A DNA stretch of 64,000 nucleotides from Prorocentrum cordatum (taxonomy: Eukaryota; Sar; Dinophyceae; Prorocentrales; Prorocentraceae), in assembly GCA_963575745.1 (NCBI GenBank), contig CAUYUJ010017627.1:472972-536971 (forward strand), written 5' to 3'. Positions 53,397 to 61,896 of this stretch are shown one piece after another. The translations under genes were made by a program, and so were the position numbers. Under the pieces are notes generated by a model. It did not search any database and was not told the origin of the DNA. It saw only the letters and a list, made by a program, of their open reading frames with translations. Numbering within the stretch: position 1 is the stretch's first letter; each line of letters opens with the position of its first letter.

Positions 53397-53669
53397 TCAT
53401 ACGCACCTCTCCGAGGGAGTAGAGCTCAGAGGCGATTAATGCGTCCGTCGTTCGCGATTTTTCTGGCCGTTTCGCTCGGGACATCCTCGAAATTCTGAAA
53501 ATCGGTGGCACCCCTCACGCAGATCGTGACGTCAGGGTCCAAAAACACATAGGATTTCCAACATTTTATCATAAAACCTTCAAAAACAAATGGTAATTTC
53601 AATGATTTTGACTCCGATTCTCAGAGAATGGCGGTTTCGCCTGAGACATCCTCCCAAAATCGAGCCCCA

Positions 53670-54050
53670 GACCCCTCCTCGGAGCCTCCTGGGGGCCTCC
53701 TGGAACCTCCTGGGGCCTCCTGGGGCTTTCTGGACCTTCTGGTACCCCAGACCCCGCCTCGGAGCCTCCTGGAGTTCTCCTGGGCCTGCTGAGGCCGCCT
53801 GGGGCCTCCTGGGGCCTCCTGGGGCTTCAGAACTACATGCACACACAGAGACACAAATCACGCCCAACACATCACACGCTAGACAAACATAACATACACA
53901 CACACACACAACACCGACAACACGCAAAAAGCACGCACCACACAAAGCACACATCACACACACACACAACACTCACAATCCTGGGGCCTCCTGGAGCCTC
54001 TTCTGGTATCCAAGTCGGGCCTCCTGAGGCTTCCTGGGGGGCCCTGGTAC
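53670..54050. repeat. CCTCCTGGGG repeats split by CA repeats
   Basis: GGGGCCTCCTGG units at 53680-53830 and 53980-54045, with CACACA-rich DNA (about 53835-53975) between them. Confidence 0.7.
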
Positions 54051-54169
54051 ACACATCGCAAGGTGTGGCAACCCCACTTGCGCTCGAGTGCGACTTCGCT
54101 GTTGCATGTCACTCCTGCTTCAAACGCCCCTTCAGCTTGTTGTATGAGCCTGGGCACACACGTGCCACT

Positions 54170-54172
<3 letters not shown>

Positions 54173-54200
<28 letters not shown>
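54173..54200. repeat. (TA)n tract
   Basis: Perfect TA run upstream of gene D. Confidence 0.85.
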
Positions 54201-54206
<6 letters not shown>

Positions 54207-54473
54207 GTATGTAATATGTATATGTACGTTTGGCAGTCGTGGCCTGGCGCGTTGCGACGAGGCGAAGTACGTCGAACGCAGCGGGAGCGGGCGCGCGCGC
54301 TTGGTCCCTCAAGCGGGATTGCTTTGGAATCGCCGCATGTGCCATTCTAGGTATCGGCAGCCATCGCCATCCTGGCGAGGATGGCAGGGAGGGAAAAAAC
54401 GTTGTCCGCCTCGGAAGCGTCCCACGCGGTGGTCGCAGCGCGAGCCGGTTGGTGGCAGCACATAGCCGACCGG

Positions 54474-54589
54474 GCATGGTCGGCGGAGAGGAGGAACCGA
54501 CATTGTGCAGCGCGGGCATCCGGCGGGGCAGCAGCACGGGTGGGGAGAAGGACCAGGAATCTACGACGGCGAAGGGGCAAATGCAAGGT
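54474..54589 (+). CDS. Gene D, candidate exon (GEKDQESTTAKGQMQ)
   Basis: Reads MVGGEEEPTLCSAGIRRGSS then TGGEKDQESTTAKGQMQ, ending at CAAG with donor GTGACA at 54590. The left edge is approximate. A CA microsatellite follows in the intron (54594-54605 and 54658-54698). Confidence 0.35.
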
Positions 54590-54816
54590 GACACACACAC
54601 ACACACTCGCACTATTTCAGCGGGCGGCACAGAGGAACCTTGGGCGCGACACTCACTCGCACACACGCACTCACACACACCCACACACACACACACCCAC
54701 CTCTACCCCTCCGCGGCCGACACCACTGCTGCGCGGCCCAAGAGGCACGCGCGCGTCACAGCCCCCGCCCTCGCCCTCCCTGGCGCGCCTCTTGGCAAGC
54801 TCACGGTCGCCCTCAG

Positions 54817-54906
54817 GCGGCGAGGAAGCCTTACGTGCCCCCGCACCTCCCGAACACCGTCCCCACGATCAAGGGCGCCCCCCGCCTCAATCTGCGGGCA
54901 TACATC
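54817..54906 (+). CDS. Gene D exon (KPYVPPHLPNTVPTIKGAPR)
   Basis: Acceptor CTCAG|G at 54816 and consensus donor GTGAGT at 54907; 30 codons in phase 0. KPYVPPHLPNTVPTIKGAPR then LNLRAYI. Phase matches the next exon. No domain recognised. Confidence 0.6.
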
Positions 54907-55184
54907 GTGAGTGTCATCGTCCCGCTCCTCCTGCTCTGATTCAGCCTCCTCTTTTCCATCCTCGGCTTGTCCTGAAGCTGTTACTCGTTTCTTGCGTCTG
55001 CTCTTTGGTGTTTCTCTCCCGTCCAACTTGTCCCACGGTCACGCTGCACTACTAGAGTTCTTTCTCGTTTCAGAATCGAATTCTCGGCTTTTCGACGCCA
55101 CCGCTCCGTTCCTAGAGAGCCCTCGCCCTGGCGCGCATGCGAGCGTCCATTCGTCCGTCCGTCCGTCCTGCTCTTCTACGGAAG

Positions 55185-55361
55185 GTTGATCTGGGGATTT
55201 TTCCGCCTGGTCTTGTTCTCGAGGAGATCATTGAGGCGGACCTACCGGACCTTCTTGATCCTCCTGGCACAGCCGCGGAGGATCCGCAATGGTCATGTAG
55301 TTATGGTTGGCCATGCACACGCAAGCCACGTGATTTTGGCATTTTGGCTGCATCGGGATAG
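55185..55361 (+). CDS. Gene D terminal exon (IFPPGLVLEEIIEADLPDLL)
   Basis: Acceptor GGAAG|G at 55184; 58 codons and TAG at 55359-55361. FPPGLVLEEIIEADLPDLLD is an acidic helical stretch, then DPQWSCSYGWPCTRKPRDFG. A TCCG tetramer repeat (55155-55170) lies in the intron just upstream. Function unknown. Confidence 0.6.
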   Translation, partial: VDLGIFPPGLVLEEIIEADLPDLLDPPGTAAEDPQWSCSYGWPCTRKPRDFGILAASG

Positions 55362-55639
55362 CATGTCAAACATCATTACAGAAGAAATTTCAAGCAGCCG
55401 TTCAGAAACGAATGCGTATAAATGCGCACACGAGCCTGCCAGCGAGATAGAGGGGGACAAGTGGGGCAAGCGATTGCGCGGGGGTAAGTGTTCAAGGAGG
55501 TGCGCATTTCCGCGGCATGGATTGGAGTCGCGCTTTTGTGGAAGTCGTTGGCCGGCGATTCTGTTTCCCAACCTTCCAACGTTGGGTTCTCGTTTTGACT
55601 AGAGCACCGCGGTCGCACACCTTCTCCTCCCTCCTCCTC

Positions 55640-57020
55640 CTACTTCTGCTTCCTTCTGCGCTGCTCCTTGGGTGGCTGCGAACTGCGCAATTGGCGCCAC
55701 TTACGTGGGCTCATGGGGGCACAGCGGAGTCGGAGAGTAAGCGGACCCAGGCAGCGGGACCTCGCAGCTCGAATTGCGCAATCGTCGCCATTTTCGTTGG
55801 TTCCTGGGTACGGCGGAGTAGCAGAGTACGCGCACCCGGGCGGGACCTCGCAGCTCCTTGGGGATTGCGATTTGCGCAGCTGGCGCACGGCGGAGTAGCG
55901 GAGTACGCGCACCCAGGCGGGACCTCGCAGTTTTTTGGGTGGTTGCGAGTTGCGCAACCGTCGCCCTTTTCATGGGCTCCTGGGAGGCACGGCTCCATCA
56001 CGGAGTACGCGCGCCCAGGCGGGACCTTGGTGCCTATTGGGGGGCTGCGAATTGCTCAATATCGTCATTTTCGTGGGCTCTTGGGAGTCACGGCGGAATA
56101 GTAGAGTACACAGACCCAGCCGAGGTTTCGTTGCTCCTTGGGTGGTTGCGAACTGCGCAACCGTCGCCCTTTTCGTGGGCTCATGGGAGGTACGGCTCTG
56201 TAGCGGAGTACGCGAACCCAGGCGTGATTTCGTTGTTCTTTGGGAGGTTGCGGACTGCGCAGCTGCTACCACTTCATGGGCAATTGGGAAGCCAGCGGAG
56301 TCGGAGGCCTCGTTTCCCAGACGGGACCTCGCTTCGTGGTCGCGAATTGCACAATTGTCACCATCAATGGGCTCCTGGGAGGCACGCTGGGGTCGGGGAG
56401 TACGCGCACCCAACGGAGACCTCGCAGCTCCCTGCGTGACTGCGAATGGCGCAATTGGTGTCTCTTTCGTGAGGCACAGCGGAGGGGGGGAGTGCTCGGA
56501 TCCAGGCAGAACCTCGTTGCTCCTTGGGGGATTGCGAATTGCTCAATTGGTGCCACTTTCGTGGGCCCTTGGGAGGCACGGTGGAGTGGGGGAGCACGCG
56601 GATCCAAGCGGGACTTCGCGGCTCCCGGGGAGGTTACAAAGTTCTCAAGTGTCATTATGTTCGTAAGTTCGTGGGAAGCACGGGGACATGAGGGCAGCGC
56701 AGATCGTGCAGATGTGGCAACGTGTTCTTTTGCATGGGGCGTCCATGCAAATATTTCCTTCGCGTGGAGCAGGGATTGGGTACGTCTCGGATAAGTTTCC
56801 CAACCCTATTGCGTTGGGTTCTCGTTTTGACTAGAGCACTGCGGTCGCGACTCCTTCTCCGTTTTCCCCCCCCTCATGCCGCCTCCTGCGCTGTTCCCTG
56901 GGTGGCTGCGAAAGGCGCGATTGCCGCCACTTTCGGGTGTTCCTGGGAGGCACGGTGGATAGGCAGAGTAAGCGCAACCAGGTGGGACTGGGCAGCTCGT
57001 TGGGTTGTTGAGGGTTTCGT
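55640..57020. repeat. ~105-bp tandem array next to the retrotransposon
   Basis: About a dozen degenerate units of the type GGTTGCGAACTGCGCAACCG ... GTGGGCTC(C/A)TGGGAGGCACG ... ACCCAGGCGGGACCTCGCAG. A block with GTTGGGTTCTCGTTTTGACT starts near 55563 and again near 56803, pointing to a larger duplication of about 1.24 kb. Confidence 0.8.
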
Positions 57021-57143
57021 AGCTATCTGTGATAGGTGTCCTTTGATAGGTTTAGCACATTGATCTTTCTTGTATAGCCCAGCATTCCAGCTCACGGGGC
57101 AGCCAGGATTGTCCGCTATGACACTCAGGGAAGGTTGTACTGT

Positions 57144-57164
57144 ACTTCGTCGTTGTGGCTCAAG
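57144..57164 (+). other. Possible degraded spliced-leader relic
   Basis: The 21 bases ending TGTGGCTCAAG match the 3' part of the dinoflagellate spliced leader exactly over the last nine positions (TGGCTCAAG) and about 15 of 21 overall. It lies about 150 bp 5' of the gag start. It may be chance. Confidence 0.2.
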
Positions 57165-57313
57165 GCCAAAAGTACATCTGTTCATCCTGCTGCTGCCACA
57201 GTTGGTAGCGGAGCAGTGTTCGGCGCGGCCGGCATGGGCGCTCCTAGGCACCGCTAGGCAGCGGTGGTGCCAGGAGCAGCTCGGGCTGCTGCGCGAGCGC
57301 TGCTCTCATCAAA

Positions 57314-57811
57314 TTGGACAGAGCGCGGATCCACGGCAAGAGTATGCCAGCAGACGACGAAGACGGCAGCAAGAACTACGCTGTGATCGATCCAGGGGGC
57401 ACGCAGCAGTCGGGGACGACTGCAGGCGGCAGCGCCCCAGCTACCGGAGCTCAGGCTTCGGGCTCAGGCGGCCAGCTGCCAGATCAGCTCAAGGAGTTGG
57501 TGCAGCAGCTCGTGCAGGAGGCGCTGGGTCCGAGACAGGGCGGCGGAGCTGGAGGCGCAGATGATCGAAGCAGCGGGCGCCCCAGCGGCGATCCAGGCGG
57601 GCGAGACAGCTCCCGAGGCCAGGACCCGTGGAGCGACGCCGGCCGGGACCCCTGGAGGCGTGGAGAGCAGCCGGAGTCCAAGGACGGCGGGAGAGATCAG
57701 TCGGATCAGCAGCAGCAGGAGTCGAACTGGAAGAACACCGACTGGAAGGACAACTCCAACTGGAAGGACTCCGGCTGGCAAGGCTCCGGCTGGGCCGACG
57801 GCGGCGGGGCA
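57314..57811 (+). CDS. gag: Copia gag, N-terminal part (frame-shifted from the core)
   Basis: The frame starts at TTG 57314; an in-frame ATG follows at 57344 (MPADDEDGSKNYAV). It reads through a Gly/Ser/Gln-rich linker and a helix (DQLKELVQQLVQEAL) to Trp-rich repeats (NWKNTDWKDNSNWKDSGWQG). The next family-typical residues, HYRLWKKAMQRWNRNTDV, are in the following frame, so a one-base shift occurs in the GGCGGCGGGG run near 57800-57811. This is either an indel in this copy, an assembly error or a programmed shift. Confidence 0.6.
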
Positions 57812-60020
57812 TTACCGTTTGTGGAAGAAGGCCATGCAGCGCTGGAATCGGAACACAGATGTGCAGCTGTGGCGGCGCTCCGAGCGCTTCCTCAAGCTGT
57901 TTGACTGGGCGATGCAGGCCAAGTTTGAAGACATCAGCGAGGGCGTCCTGTGCAGCCAGCAGTGGTTGGACACCCTCCTGACCAGGATGGACATCATGAG
58001 TGGTGAGCGCGAGGGTGACGACATGCGACGGGCAGGTCGTCGAGCTCTATTTGAGTGCACCCGTGGCGCCAAGGAGAGCCTCACACAGTTCGTGGCCAGG
58101 AGGGAGCAGCAGATGCAGGAGGCCGAGGGTCACGACATCTGGATGTCCAACCGGATGAAGGGTTTCATGCTCGAGGAGGGCGCCGGTTTGGGCGCTCAGG
58201 GCCAGCAGAACCTTCGAGCGCTGACGAAGGGCAGCCTCGAGTACAGTGATGTTGCCTGGGCTCTCAGGCAACTTGACTACGGCAGTGGCGAGAAGCTGCT
58301 GCCCGGCGGCAGCTCGTCCCATCCCGTCCTGGCCGCAGAAGACGGCCTGGGCGACGGATCCAGTTCCCCTCCTCCTCCTCCCTCCCAGGCCTATCCTGCC
58401 CTGGGCTCCGGGACTGCGAAGCAAGACGACGAGTCGTACTACGACGAGTCAGAGGAGGGACCAGAGGAGGAAGACGACGAGCTGTCGGAGTCGGACGTCA
58501 TGGCCATTTTGGCAGAGATCGAAGACCTCGACCTCGAGGAGGACGAGGCCACAGAGGCGTTCATCCAGATGACCGGCAAGGTTCAGCGCCGGTCCTGGAA
58601 GCAGAACAAAGACCTCAAGCGGGCCGCCAAGCAGGACCGCGAGTTCTACGGAGCCAGGCAGCCACGCGGAGGCGACGACGGACACCGAGGAGGCCGCGGA
58701 GGTGCCCGGGGCAAGGGGCGCGGACGAGGTCGCGGAGACCGACAGCGAGGACACGACGGCAGCTCAGGCACCAACCCGCGGATCCTTCGACTGATGAAGG
58801 TGACCCGTTGCAAGAACTGCAAGGAGAAGGGCCACTGGGCCCGGGAGTGTCCCAATCCCCGGAAAGAGGATGATTCTAGGCGTTCGGATCGACCTCGCCG
58901 GGGCATGACGGGCTATACCTTCGACGGGTGCAGCTTCCCCATTCTGAGCTCCGACGTGATCGAGAGGCTGAGGAACCTGCAGGCGGAGGTCGAGTCCAGC
59001 GACGTCTACCTGAACGCCGCCGTGACTCAGGGCCTGGTGGACCCGGGCGCGGGGAGCGACATCGTGGGGCTGCCTTCGCTCAATCGTGAGTCAGAGGCAC
59101 TCGCCAAGTACGGCCTACGTTACGTGGTGGTGTCCAGCGAGTTCAAGGCACCCAAGAAGGCCCACGGCATCGGAGGCGAGGCGAAGGTCCTCTGCACCAT
59201 CCTGTATCCGTTGTGTCTTGGAGGAGTGATGGGCGTAGTGGAGACCACCGTTTTGAACGAGGACGTGCCGCATATCCTGAGCGTGAACTTGCTAGACTTC
59301 CTCGGCTGTGTCTTGGATTTGCCGCGCAATCTTCTGATCTCGCAGTATCTGTCCCAGGATACCCCGGTCACCAAGCTCGGATCGGGCCATCGCATGGCAG
59401 ACATAGTGCGAGAGACACGCGGCAGCCACGAGGCTCCCGAGAGTGCGCTTCAGAAGTATCCTTTTCTGACAGCATCTTCCTTCAGATTGCGGGCTGGCCA
59501 GGCACCGCCTATGATGAGCGCCAGCGGAGAGGTGACTGAGTACATCATCGTACCCATCCTCGTCATCACCATCCCCGGTCACCTCGAGTCCGTGCGGGCA
59601 TCGATCGGGCTCGAGCTTAACCGCGCGAACGGGTCACTAGCTCAGCGGGCCAGATTAGAACGGGTCAGGGTCTCGGGATCCCCTCAGAACACTAAGGACG
59701 AGAAGATGGTCTGCCAGAACAAGGTCACGCGCAAGATCAGAGAGACCGGAGACCCCGACTCCATCAAGAACGGCACCGGAGCTCTCGAACCCATCTCGAG
59801 GATGTGCCGTAGTGCCTCGGCCGGCCTCAGGAGGAGTCTCGGAGCCCTCGATCCCATCGTCAGCAGTGCTACGTCGCACATCAGAGCCCTCGGCCTCAAG
59901 ATGGCCAAAGGTCTGATGCAGCTCCTCTGTCTTTCCGTAGCGACTTTGGGCTCGAGCTTGTACCAGCGAATCGCTCCAGCTTTCGACCCATCTCAGTTCA
60001 GAACTCGTATTCACAGTTCC
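57812..60020 (+). CDS. gag-pro: Copia gag core, nucleocapsid knuckle and protease-like region
   Basis: Gag core begins HYRLWKKAMQRWNRNTDVQL with LFDWAMQAKFEDISEG and RMKGFMLEEGAGLGAQGQQN, a pattern recalled from dinoflagellate copia elements. An acidic linker (DESEEGPEEEDDELSES) leads to an Arg/Gly-rich RNA-binding tract and a perfect CCHC knuckle, CKNCKEKGHWAREC (58809-58850). A protease-like segment follows: QGLVDPGAGSDIVGL (Asp codon at 59040), where DPG replaces the usual DTG/DSG, and later EDVPHILSVNLLDFLGCVLD. Coding composition fades near 60010, although the frame stays open. As a whole it would package element RNA and process the polyprotein; a DPG active site makes catalysis doubtful. 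Confidence 0.7.
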
Positions 60021-60024
60021 AGTG

Positions 60025-61719
60025 ATGCTCGCGCCGTGCGCGGCGATCATTCTCGCCCTGGCCGTGCAGGCCACAGCGGGCGGCAAGAAGAACCAGAAGG
60101 AGCCCGGCGCCAAGAAACTCACCGAAGAGTTACTGGCACGGCGCCAGGCCATCGGTCAGGACTCGGACGTATCCTCGGAGGCGTTCGACGGCTCAGCATT
60201 CTCAGTCGGACAGAGCTTCGAGCCCGGCGCGGCAGCCGCAGCAGTCAGCGGCGACGTGCAGATGGCTCCTCAGCCACAGCAGGGAGCCGGCAGTGGTGGC
60301 GGTCAGGGCCAGACTCAGAAGGCGGTACCGACGATGGCAGCACTCAGTCAGCAGCAGATGCTGGAGCAGTTTCAGCAATTGTCGAACCCGATGGGACTGG
60401 GCCCTGGGCAAGCTATGGCGATCCCGACGGCAGCTACCGCGACAGCGCCACCAGCGACAGGACCGACTCCACCGAAGTCCCAGCCGTCGCTGTGGGGAGC
60501 TGCAGCTGCGGCGTCTCAGTGGCCACCCCCGACACCGATCCAGGGATCGGCGCAGCCGACGATGAGCCAGGCGATCTACGCTCTGGCCTCGGCGGGAGCC
60601 GAGCAGCGAGGGCAGCCCCCGCTGCCAGCGGGTCCGCCTCCACCAGAGGCGGCGGCAGCGGCGGCACCGACACCCCCAGCCGGGGTGTTGACGGGGCCGG
60701 CAGCCACCAAGCCGCCACCCAAGGCGCCGCCGTATTGCAGTCACCCGGCCAGCGCCATCCGCTACTACGGGAATCAGCACGGCTCTGGCTCTCGGTGTAC
60801 GATGTGCGGCCAGAGAATCGCGTGGGTCCCGGGCGGCAGCCGCGTCGGGCAGGACGGCCAGGCGGCGCCCACAGCAGCCGAGGCAGCCAGAGCAGCAGCA
60901 TTGTCCGCACAGAAGGCTGTCGACCTTCTCCAGAACGATCCCCAGTTCCGAGCCGGAGGGGCGGCGTTGACAACAGTGAATCAACTGTCTGGCTTGTTAC
61001 AGGGCCTGCAGTGGCAGCTGGAGTCGATGCCCGAAGGGGTGCGTGCCCTCAGGAACGTGCAGAGCGTCGTCGATCAGATGATCCAGGTTGCGACGCAGAC
61101 TGCGCAGTTTCCCAATCAGGTGAAGGAGGGGCTGCAGCAACTGTTTCAAGGCATGACGGCAATCAAGCGCCAGCTGCTCGGGCTGGAGGACTTCGGAGTG
61201 GCGATCGACACTCTTCAGGAATCGGTCAACACGATGGCCGGGGCGCTCTCGGGGATGGAGACCGCGATCGGGCAGATCGCGTTCATGCTCGTGAACGTCG
61301 GCACGGCAGTATCGGCGATAGCCCACGCGATCAACAACGGCCAGCAGGTCGAGGCGCAGTGGGACGCGATGAGGATGCAGCAGGCGGCAGCGGCAGCGGC
61401 GGCCAGCCAGGCGGCGGGCTCAGGTGCGGGGCAGGCAGCGAGCTCAGCCTCGGGGCATCCGGAGCACTTCGGAGCAGCTCAGCAGCCTCCGCCGCCTCAG
61501 GCGACCTTCGGGACGGAGCCGGACCTTCCAGCCCAGATGCCGCCGACGCCGACTCAGAACCACGAGATCGATCAGGGCGGCGACCCGCGGCACACGACTA
61601 CTACCACCACCACCGAGCAGACGGCCACGACTACGCCGACGTCGAACCTGGCCCCGATCCCGGAGCAGGGCCTCGAGTCCTGGGAGATCCTCAGCAACAG
61701 CTCAGGACCAATCGTGTGA
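60025..61719 (+). CDS. Overlapping 564-residue ORF with CxxC segment, in a second frame
   Basis: ATG at 60025 (frame open from 59941) to TGA 61717-61719. It starts with a hydrophobic stretch (LAPCAAIILALAVQA), then Gln/Pro/Ala-rich linkers. A Cys/His motif follows in YCSHPASAIRYYGNQHG and CTMCGQRIAW. A long helical region (LSGLLQGLQWQLESMPEGVR, VAIDTLQESVNTMAGALSGM) leads to a Thr/Pro tail. Helix periodicity and the paired cysteines make this frame look like the real protein here. The motif C-x-HP...YGN..G....CxxCG, recalled from the pol part of dinoflagellate copia polyproteins, suggests it is normally part of the polyprotein, reached by a +1 frame change. The gag-integrase frame is nevertheless open right across it. 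Confidence 0.6.
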   Translation: MLAPCAAIILALAVQATAGGKKNQKEPGAKKLTEELLARRQAIGQDSDVSSEAFDGSAFSVGQSFEPGAAAAAVSGDVQMAPQPQQGAGSGGGQGQTQKAVPTMAALSQQQMLEQFQQLSNPMGLGPGQAMAIPTAATATAPPATGPTPPKSQPSLWGAAAAASQWPPPTPIQGSAQPTMSQAIYALASAGAEQRGQPPLPAGPPPPEAAAAAAPTPPAGVLTGPAATKPPPKAPPYCSHPASAIRYYGNQHGSGSRCTMCGQRIAWVPGGSRVGQDGQAAPTAAEAARAAALSAQKAVDLLQNDPQFRAGGAALTTVNQLSGLLQGLQWQLESMPEGVRALRNVQSVVDQMIQVATQTAQFPNQVKEGLQQLFQGMTAIKRQLLGLEDFGVAIDTLQESVNTMAGALSGMETAIGQIAFMLVNVGTAVSAIAHAINNGQQVEAQWDAMRMQQAAAAAAASQAAGSGAGQAASSASGHPEHFGAAQQPPPPQATFGTEPDLPAQMPPTPTQNHEIDQGGDPRHTTTTTTTEQTATTTPTSNLAPIPEQGLESWEILSNSSGPIV

Positions 61720-61720
61720 G

Positions 61721-61835
61721 ATGCTCGAGTACATGCAGCACTCCCGGGACCGAGCCAAGGGGCCGGTCTCTGGGCCTTTCGGCCGCCTTCGCGAGCGGCA
61801 GTTGCTCACTTTCTGGACCCTGCACGCGGGCGGGG
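61721..61835 (+). CDS. Short coding segment before a candidate 61-nt intron
   Basis: ATG at 61721, overlapping the preceding stop region: MLEYMQHSRDRAKGPVSGPF then GRLRERQLLTFWTLHAGGG. Composition is better than the other two frames. A consensus donor GTAAGA follows at 61836, and removing 61836-61896 joins this frame exactly to the integrase frame. Confidence 0.4.
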
Positions 61836-61896
61836 GTAAGAGAGAGTGCACCTACCTTCTCCGATTTGCCTTATTCCTCTCCTTCTAATGCTCCAG
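61836..61896 (+). other. Candidate 61-nt intron inside the retrotransposon
   Basis: Donor GTAAGAGAGAG, pyrimidine-rich 3' half with TTCTAATG (branch-like) and acceptor CTCCAG|G. Length is 1 mod 3, so splicing shifts the frame. Confidence 0.4.

Noticed and set aside
55338-55352. CATTTTGGCT resembling part of the spliced leader
   Set aside because: Only about ten bases match, inside a coding exon; chance is likely.
60202-60984. Minus-strand frame of about 260 codons within the copia element
   Set aside because: Arg/Ser/Leu-rich shadow of the plus-strand ORF.
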